Assembly: GCA_963773315.1 (NCBI GenBank)
Contig: CAVZAF010000007.1
Span: 124,001 to 188,000 of the forward strand
DNA: 64,000 nucleotides
Reading direction: 5' to 3'
DNA from: DATKAS01 sp963773315
Lineage (GTDB): Bacteria > Actinomycetota > Acidimicrobiia > Acidimicrobiales > DATKAS01
The position numbers and the translations under genes were made by a program. The notes under the pieces were generated by a model that saw nothing but the letters and a program-made list of their open reading frames with translations, searched no databases and was not told the DNA's origin. Numbering within the stretch: the first letter of the stretch is position 1; each line of letters starts with the position of its first letter. Of this stretch, positions 58,580-64,000 are shown in pieces.

Positions 58580-60538
58580 CTACGAAGCGTCGCCTGCGTC
58601 GATGGTCGACCCGTCGGCACGCACCAACCGGTACCCCCCACCGCTCGCCGTCGCGGAGATCCCAACCACCGCGGCGGCAGCGGGGGTCACCGGCGCTCCC
58701 CCTCCGATCGAAGCCGCGGCCCCGAACCCCGTGACCGTGCCGTCCGCCGCGACGAGCCAGTAGCCGTCACCCTGCGGGCGCACCGCCATCCCGACGATTG
58801 GTGACGGCGATCCCTTGACCCCACCTAGGTCGACTGCGTCGCCGAACGGGTACACGGAGCCGTCTACGCCGAGCACGTAGTAGCCACCGCCCGTCGGCGT
58901 CGGGGCCATCGAGATCACGGGGGCCGGCACCTTGCGGTTGCCGGTCGACCCGAAGAACGGTGCGGCACCGAAGCTGAAGATGCCGCCGTCGGCCGCGACG
59001 AACCAGTAGCCATCACCCTGCGGACGCACCGCGAGGCCGACGACCGGCTTGTTGAGCTTCATGTTCCCGGTCGAGCCGTAGAAGGGCGCGTTGAACGCGA
59101 ACACGCCACCGTCCTTCGCGAGCAGCCAGTAGCCCTGCCCGTCGGCCGTCGCCGTGATCGCGACCACTGGCGCGTTGAGCTTCGTGCCGAACATCGAGCC
59201 GGGATCGGGCGCGCCTTGCAGCGCGAACACCGCACCTTCGCCTGTGGCGAGCCAATAGCCGTCGTCCGTGCCGTTCGCGACCGCGACTGCAGGTGACTTC
59301 GCGAAGTCCGCGACCTGGAAGAGGTCGGACTTCAGGCCGAACGCAGCGCGGAAGTCGTTCCCGCTCAGGGAGACCGTCGACGCGGTGCCCGTGAGTGCGA
59401 TCTTCGTGACGCGCCCGCCGAAAGGCCCGAGGCCGTTGCGCGCGACCACGCTGATGCTGACGAGGCTCCCGAGCTGCGGGTAGGCCTTCAGGACGGCGTC
59501 GCCGCTGACCGACGCGACCCAGTTCGCGTTGGGGTTTTGCGCGATCGAGTCGCCGTCGTCGGGCACCGGGGGGAACACGCCACCCGCGGTGTAGCCACCG
59601 GTCGACGACGAGAACTCAGTGCGGGCAACTGCGCCTTTGCTGTCGAGGCGCACCTGGCCCGCGGTCTCGGTGACGGCACGATCGGTGCGTGGGTCCTCGA
59701 GTGACGACAGCACACCGCTCGGGTTGCGGACGGCTGTGCCGCTGTACACCTGGCAAGGCGATCCGTCGCACGTCTTCGCGTATGAGTAGCGAGCCTCACT
59801 CGACGCGTACGAGCGCGCCGCGACGGCCTGCGCCTTCAAGGCCTGGAAGCCCGCTCCCGCGCCTTGGTCACCCCAGGCCGCCGAGACCTCGCGAGGGACC
59901 ACGCCTCGCACGTAGGTGTCGAGCGGCACGACGTTGACCGCGCGTGATGCGCCGTTCGCGTCGCGGACTGCGAGGAGGCTTCCTCGGTAGTAGCGCATCG
60001 TGCCACCGGCCTCGCACACCGCGAGCAACGTCGTGACGTCGGTGGTCGTGATCGACGACGGATCGCCACGGAAGTCGACCGAGGGTGCGGTGGTGAGCGG
60101 CGTCCACGGGCCAGCGCATCCCGGTCCCGATTGGACGAGATAGGTGCCGTCGGGCTGCGGCTGGGCGCGGAGCGCGGTGAACGCGCCGGGCACGACGCTG
60201 CTGGTGAGCGCGTTGTGCTCTGACACGACGATCACGTCGACGTCGTCCTCACGCAGCAGCCGCACGCGCAGCTCGCCGTTCGGGTCGACCGTGCTCATCG
60301 TCGTGCCGCCGTAGTAGTGGTCGAGGATCTGGTTGCTGGTCCATCCCTGGAGCGCGTAGCCGAGCGCGCCCCACTGGCCCATTCCGCGGCCGTGGCCCCA
60401 TCCCTTGCCTTGCACGAGGAAGGTGACGGGCGAGGGCGGCGCGGGCTGCGCGCTCACGTCTGCCATCGGAGTCAGCAGCGCGAGCACAGCGGCGAACGAC
60501 GCCGCGACGAAGCAGGCGCGAATCAAGCGTGTGATCAC
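58580..60538 (-). CDS. secreted SpoIID/LytB-domain protein with C-terminal GYW repeats
   Basis: A 652-residue exported protein. The signal peptide (ACFVAASFAAVLALLTPMAD) is followed by the SpoIID domain: FLVQGKGWGHGRGMGQWGAL, then PLDTYVRGVVPREVSAAWGD, FQALKAQAVAARSYA and FSSSTGGYTAGG with the catalytic-type residues. SpoIID enzymes trim peptidoglycan that lacks peptide stems. Six repeats of 35-45 residues close the protein (GYWLLAKDGGVFAFNAPFYG; GYWFVAADGGIFSFGAAPFF), probably a beta-propeller that binds wall or surface glycan. GTG start; TACCGT is 4 bases upstream. The stop is 13 bases from the convergent coiled-coil gene. Confidence 0.88.
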   Translation of the reverse strand: MITRLIRACFVAASFAAVLALLTPMADVSAQPAPPSPVTFLVQGKGWGHGRGMGQWGALGYALQGWTSNQILDHYYGGTTMSTVDPNGELRVRLLREDDVDVIVVSEHNALTSSVVPGAFTALRAQPQPDGTYLVQSGPGCAGPWTPLTTAPSVDFRGDPSSITTTDVTTLLAVCEAGGTMRYYRGSLLAVRDANGASRAVNVVPLDTYVRGVVPREVSAAWGDQGAGAGFQALKAQAVAARSYASSEARYSYAKTCDGSPCQVYSGTAVRNPSGVLSSLEDPRTDRAVTETAGQVRLDSKGAVARTEFSSSTGGYTAGGVFPPVPDDGDSIAQNPNANWVASVSGDAVLKAYPQLGSLVSISVVARNGLGPFGGRVTKIALTGTASTVSLSGNDFRAAFGLKSDLFQVADFAKSPAVAVANGTDDGYWLATGEGAVFALQGAPDPGSMFGTKLNAPVVAITATADGQGYWLLAKDGGVFAFNAPFYGSTGNMKLNKPVVGLAVRPQGDGYWFVAADGGIFSFGAAPFFGSTGNRKVPAPVISMAPTPTGGGYYVLGVDGSVYPFGDAVDLGGVKGSPSPIVGMAVRPQGDGYWLVAADGTVTGFGAAASIGGGAPVTPAAAAVVGISATASGGGYRLVRADGSTIDAGDAS

Positions 60539-60610
60539 ATCGACGGTACTGGCGACAGGCGCGACGACGGTGCATCCCCTTTGAGCAGGAAGCGCGCTCG
60601 TAGCCTTGTG

Positions 60611-61507
60611 ATGGTGCTGCGACGGCGCGCATACGGCGCGAGCTACTACGGGCGCGGTCGTGACCCTTCGTCACGTGGCGGCCTGTCGGGCTACGAGCAG
60701 TACACGCGCGCGACGTCGAACGCTGATGTCGCCGCATATCTGCTGTGGCGCTTCTTCCCCGCGAGCCGAGTGCTCGACGCCGGGTGCGCGTGCGGGTTCG
60801 TGGTCGAGGCGCTCCGCGAGCTCGATGTCGATGCCGAGGGCGTCGACGCGAGTCGATGGGCGGTCGCGCATGCGCCGCATGGCGTCGTGCCCTACGTGCG
60901 CCGTGCCGACCTGACGAAGCGGCTGCCGTTCCCGAGCGAAGCTTTCGACGTCGTGACGCTGCTCGAGACCCTCGAGCACGTGCCGGCGGCGCTGGTGCCG
61001 CGGGCAATCGAGAACCTGCGGCGGGTCTGCCGAGGATGGGTCGTCGCGACGATCCCGTCGTTCGGTCCGAACTCGGGCGGGCCACCCGGATGGCTCGAGG
61101 GCAAGGTGCGCGAGCACCGGGTCGCTGAGCTCTACGCGCTCGGCCCCGACTTCGACGGCCCGATCGACGAAGCCGACCTCGAGCGCGACGCGAGGGGCGA
61201 CTTGGTCGAAGGGCACGTGACCATCGCGTCGTACCGGTGGTGGACGCAGCAGTTCGAAGCCGCCGGGTTCGTGCGATGCGAGGCCGTCGAGCGGCGCCTG
61301 CACCCACACATCGCCCGGTTCGGTCTCACGACGGCGTGGTGCCTCTACGTGTTCCGACTTCCGGGCACGCGGCTTCCGCCGATCGACCTTCGTGACCCTG
61401 AGGTGTTCGCCGCGCGTGAGCGGGCGTGGGGGCTCGACCAGCGACACGCGTCGACCGCGGACCTCGAGCTGCTTCGTCTCGGTCTCGGCGACGCAGCCCT
61501 GTCCTAG
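60611..61507 (+). CDS. class I SAM-dependent methyltransferase
   Basis: A 298-residue methyltransferase. SAM motif I is SRVLDAGCACGFVVEALREL (about residues 51-70; the usual GxGxG is CxCG here), the acidic end of strand 2 is VDAEGVDASRWAV, and motif IV is FDVVTLLETLEHVPAALVPR. The unrelated C-terminal part (HVTIASYRWWTQQFEAAGFV) resembles glycan- or lipid-modifying methyltransferases. The substrate is unknown; the setting beside envelope genes makes a surface sugar a fair guess. The ATG (MVLRRRAYG) or the GTG one codon earlier may start it. The stop overlaps the ferrochelatase stop by 4 bases. Confidence 0.85.
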   Translation: MVLRRRAYGASYYGRGRDPSSRGGLSGYEQYTRATSNADVAAYLLWRFFPASRVLDAGCACGFVVEALRELDVDAEGVDASRWAVAHAPHGVVPYVRRADLTKRLPFPSEAFDVVTLLETLEHVPAALVPRAIENLRRVCRGWVVATIPSFGPNSGGPPGWLEGKVREHRVAELYALGPDFDGPIDEADLERDARGDLVEGHVTIASYRWWTQQFEAAGFVRCEAVERRLHPHIARFGLTTAWCLYVFRLPGTRLPPIDLRDPEVFAARERAWGLDQRHASTADLELLRLGLGDAALS

Positions 61508-62448
61508 CGCGGCAGCGAGGGGTCGAGACGCTCCTCGATCAGCTCGCGGATCATCGAGACGAACTCGGGATCGGTTCCCGGTGTCGCGGCCCGGCTGAAC
61601 GCGACGCCCACTTCCGCGGCCCGCGCGGCGGCGAGCACGTCGATGTCGTAGACGACCTCCAGGTGGTCTGAGATGAAGCCGATCGGTACCACGACCACCG
61701 CGGGCACATGCTGCGCCGCGAGCGCCTCGATGTGCGCGCCGATGTCGGGCTCGAGCCACGGCTGAGTCGGCGCGCCGCTGCGGCTCTGGTACACGACGGC
61801 GTACGGGTGATCGGGCGCGCCGCGCTCGGCGACGAGGCGCGCGGTCTCCTGCAGCTGCGCGACGTAGTCACACGTGTCGGCCATCGAGATCGGGATGCTG
61901 TGCGCGGTGAAGGCGACATGCGCGCCTGGACGCGTGTCCGCCGGGAGCGCGTCGAGGGCGACCGCGAGGTTGCGCGCGAATGGCCCGACGTAGCCCGGGT
62001 GGTCGTAGAACTGCCGGAGCTTGTCGATGACCGGTGCGCCGGGACCGACGGCTTCGCGCGCGGCTTCGATGTTCTCGAGGTACTGGCCGCACGACGAGTA
62101 CGAGCTGTATCCGGACGTGACGAACGCGAGCGCTCGCTCGACACCGTCGTCTCGCATCTGGCGGACGGTGTCGGCCAGATACGGATGCCAGTTGCGGTTG
62201 CCCCAGTAGACGGGGAGCGAGCGGCCGGCCCCCACGAGCTCGGCGTCAAGGGCAGCGACGAGGGCTCGATTCTGCGAGTTGATCGGGCTCACTCCCCCGA
62301 ACCGCTCGTACTGCTTGGCCACGGTCTGCAGTCGCTCGGGCGGGACGTTGCGCCCGCGGGTCACGTTCTCGAGGAAGGGGAGGACGTCCTCTGGGCCCTC
62401 TGGCCCACCGAACGACACCACGATCACGGCGTCGTAGGACTCGGTCAC
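61504..62448 (-). CDS. hemH: ferrochelatase (coproporphyrin type)
   Basis: A 314-residue ferrochelatase. Family features are AVIVVSFGGPEGPEDVLPFL, then PVYWGNRNWHPYLADTV, the catalytic His in AFTAHSIPISMADTCDYVAQ (about residue 183), YQSRSGAPTQPWLEPDIGAH and VVVVPIGFISDHLEVVYDID, where the second acidic residue lies. Actinobacterial enzymes of this class insert iron into coproporphyrin III rather than protoporphyrin IX, so the CpfC name may fit better. There is no membrane tail. GTG start; GACACT lies 6 bases upstream. Divergent from the flippase gene. Confidence 0.94.
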   Translation of the reverse strand: MTESYDAVIVVSFGGPEGPEDVLPFLENVTRGRNVPPERLQTVAKQYERFGGVSPINSQNRALVAALDAELVGAGRSLPVYWGNRNWHPYLADTVRQMRDDGVERALAFVTSGYSSYSSCGQYLENIEAAREAVGPGAPVIDKLRQFYDHPGYVGPFARNLAVALDALPADTRPGAHVAFTAHSIPISMADTCDYVAQLQETARLVAERGAPDHPYAVVYQSRSGAPTQPWLEPDIGAHIEALAAQHVPAVVVVPIGFISDHLEVVYDIDVLAAARAAEVGVAFSRAATPGTDPEFVSMIRELIEERLDPSLPR

Positions 62449-62472
62449 GGCCTCAGTGTCGCAGACGGGTTC

Positions 62473-62490
62473 TCACGTCATGCCACGTGA
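62473..62490. promoter_or_regulatory. 18-bp inverted repeat between hemH and the flippase gene
   Basis: TCACGT (62473-62478) and ACGTGA (62485-62490) are perfect complements with a 6-base centre. It sits in the divergent gap and covers the first possible start codons (GTG 62487, ATG 62490) of the flippase, which argues for a later start. Confidence 0.4.
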
Positions 62491-63890
62491 TGCCGACGGA
62501 AACGAGCATGGCTCGTATGCTTCACGCCGGCCCAGAAACCCAGGAGCGCACCATCTCAGCTCGCCGCCCGCCGAGCCGACTTGCCGCATTGCGAGCCAAC
62601 CCGCTGCCCGAGGGAACCATCACCGTCGGCACGGGCCTCGTGATCGCCGGCATCGCGTCGTACCTCTTCCTCGCCATCTCTGCGCGCGCCCTCGGTCCGG
62701 ATGCGTTCGCCCCGTTGTCGGTCATGTGGGTCATCACGTTCCTCGCGGGGCCAGGGTTCTTCCTCCCCGTCGAGCAAGAGGTGACCCGTGCGCTCGCCCA
62801 CCGCCGCGCCGAGGGAATGGGCGGCGGTCCGGTCATCGTGCGCGCCGCCAAGCTCGGGGGCATCCTCGCCGCGGTCCTCGTCGTCCTGGCGCTGATCTTC
62901 AGCCCGGTGATCGTCAAGCACCTGTTCGACGGCAACTGGTGGCTGTTCGTCGGGTTCCTTCTCGGCCTCGTCGGTTACTACGCCGGTCACCTCGGGCGGG
63001 GCACGTTCTCGGGCCGGGGTCGCTTCGGCGCCTACGGCCTGTACATGGGCGGCGAGGGCGTCATCCGCATGGCCTTGTGCGTCGCGCTCGCTTCGGTCGG
63101 CGTGCATGCGGTCGGCCTCTACGGCCTCGCCGTCGGCATCCCTCCCCTGATCGCGGTGTCGATCGCAGTTCGACGCGAGAAGGGCCTCTACGAGCCCGGC
63201 CCCGAGGCGCCATGGAGCGAGCTGACCTCGAACCTCGGTTGGCTGCTCGGCGGATCGGTGCTCGCCGCGTTCATGGTCAACGCGGGACCGATCGCGGTCA
63301 CGTTGCTCGCGACGCCCGACCAGAAGTCGCTCGCCGGCAAGTTCACGACCAGCACAGTGATCGCCCGCGTGCCGCTGTTCCTCTTCCAAGCCGTGCAGGC
63401 ATCGCTTCTGCCGAAGCTGGCCCTGCTGGTGGGCGCCGGGCGGTTCCACGACTTCCGCGCCGGGCTGCGCCGACTGCTCAGTGCTGTCGCGGGTCTCGGC
63501 GTCGTTGCGGTCGTGGGCGCATTCCTCGTCGGACCGCTCGTGGTGCGCATCCTGTTCGGTCCCGACTACGACCTCGGTCGCCGCAACCTCACGATGCTCG
63601 CGGCGTCGGCCGCGCTCTACATGGTCGCGATCACGATGTCGCAGGCGATCATCGCGTTGCACGGCCACGCACGTGTGGCGATCGGTTGGGCCATCGGCGT
63701 CGTCGTGTTCGTCGTCGTCACCGCACTCGGCAACGACTTGCTGCTGCGGGTCGAGATGGGCTTGGTGGTCGGATCGGCGGCGTCGGTGCTCGCGCTGTGG
63801 CTGCTGCTGCGGTCGCTGACAAAGCGGGGCGGCGTGCCCGACGAAGAGTCGCTCACCGAGGCGTTCCAGGATCTTCCGCTCGAGCCCTGA
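62487..63890 (+). CDS. polysaccharide flippase-like membrane protein
   Basis: A protein of up to 467 residues in the MATE/MOP flippase superfamily (Wzx/RfbX-like). Twelve to fourteen membrane helices start near residue 45 (VGTGLVIAGIASYLFLAISA; FLAGPGFFLPVEQEVTRALA). Characteristic spots are LGRGTFSGRGRFGAYGLYMG and RVPLFLFQAVQASLLPKLAL, common in actinobacterial members. It probably moves lipid-linked sugar units across the membrane and would suit the nearby glycosyltransferases. The start is uncertain: GTG 62487, ATG 62490, 62508 or 62517 are all in frame, and the first two lie in an inverted repeat. Confidence 0.85.
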   Translation: MMPTETSMARMLHAGPETQERTISARRPPSRLAALRANPLPEGTITVGTGLVIAGIASYLFLAISARALGPDAFAPLSVMWVITFLAGPGFFLPVEQEVTRALAHRRAEGMGGGPVIVRAAKLGGILAAVLVVLALIFSPVIVKHLFDGNWWLFVGFLLGLVGYYAGHLGRGTFSGRGRFGAYGLYMGGEGVIRMALCVALASVGVHAVGLYGLAVGIPPLIAVSIAVRREKGLYEPGPEAPWSELTSNLGWLLGGSVLAAFMVNAGPIAVTLLATPDQKSLAGKFTTSTVIARVPLFLFQAVQASLLPKLALLVGAGRFHDFRAGLRRLLSAVAGLGVVAVVGAFLVGPLVVRILFGPDYDLGRRNLTMLAASAALYMVAITMSQAIIALHGHARVAIGWAIGVVVFVVVTALGNDLLLRVEMGLVVGSAASVLALWLLLRSLTKRGGVPDEESLTEAFQDLPLEP

Positions 63891-63899
63891 GGGTCGGGG

Positions 63900-63929
63900 C
63901 GGTCGCCCATGCGCGACCGGCCAAGCCGG
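63900..63929 (+). terminator. possible hairpin terminator after the flippase gene
   Basis: CGGTCGC (63900-63906) pairs with GCGACCG (63913-63919). A second stem, CCGGC/GCCGG at 63917-63929, overlaps and competes with it. There is no U-tract. The last 70 bases of the window show no gene. Confidence 0.3.
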
Positions 63930-64000
63930 GGCGCCCGAGACCTCGCCCCTGCGATCAGAGAATTCTTTCCACTGCCACATCGGCAACGAATCGATATCGA

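Overview
The window is a contiguous piece of a high-GC bacterial chromosome, almost certainly an actinomycete (Actinomycetota) and plausibly class Acidimicrobiia. This rests on gene content: a class II DAHP synthase, a PAC2 protein, F420-type luciferase-like oxidoreductases, a polyphosphate glucokinase, a DUF3499 protein, the ahcY / SIS isomerase / Trm112 / phosphomannomutase neighbourhood, and a SpoIID protein with GYW-type surface repeats. Genes are packed tightly, many with 4-base GTGA or ATGA overlaps. Many first genes carry a TANNNT -10 element 6-8 bases before the start codon, the signature of leaderless mRNAs. I see no insertion sequence, prophage, CRISPR array or replication origin; this is core chromosome.

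Layout. 1-8.6 kb: 3' end of ileS, a small membrane protein, comEA, a small metallopeptidase-like gene, a thioredoxin/TPR protein, an F420-type oxidoreductase, a phosphotransferase, PAC2, a SnoaL-like protein, a second F420-type oxidoreductase, and a PadR regulator with its membrane partner. 8.6-19.8 kb: acyl-AMP ligase, leuS, tRNA-Ala(GGC), a DinB-like gene, an Nfu_N-like gene, the nadD / LytR_C / rsfS operon, a sigma-70 factor and aroG. 19.8-30 kb: carbohydrate block. A GH63-like glucosidase and a debranching enzyme are divergent; beside them is a six-gene minus-strand operon of histidine phosphatase, 6-phosphogluconolactonase, two PLP enzymes, SMP-30 lactonase and polyphosphate glucokinase. 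Together they suggest glucan breakdown to glucose, phosphorylation with polyphosphate, and entry into the pentose phosphate route. 30-41 kb: a Thr-rich surface protein, a PaaX regulator, a MoxR / lipoprotein / VWA / phosphatase operon, an MFS transporter, proA, two lipoproteins, hpf and comF. 41-50 kb: SDR, ahcY, phosphosugar isomerase, Trm112, phosphomannomutase, a large YfhO-like membrane protein, a CPBP protease, DUF3499 and ftsH. 50-64 kb: envelope polysaccharide functions (GT-C membrane protein, a GT2-membrane fusion with DUF5719 and a thioredoxin-like protein, SpoIID repeat protein, flippase), a coiled-coil protein, a methyltransferase and ferrochelatase.

Two things stand out. First, the shared promoter between divergent DUF3499 and ftsH is occupied by a 27-bp tandem repeat whose every unit is a perfect small hairpin; it fills the gap between the two -10 elements. 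Second, seven otherwise intact genes are each broken by one or two single-base indels (nine in all), several in C/G runs. These look like consensus errors of the assembly rather than decay, and they split proA, comF, the debranching enzyme and the GT2 fusion in any naive gene call.
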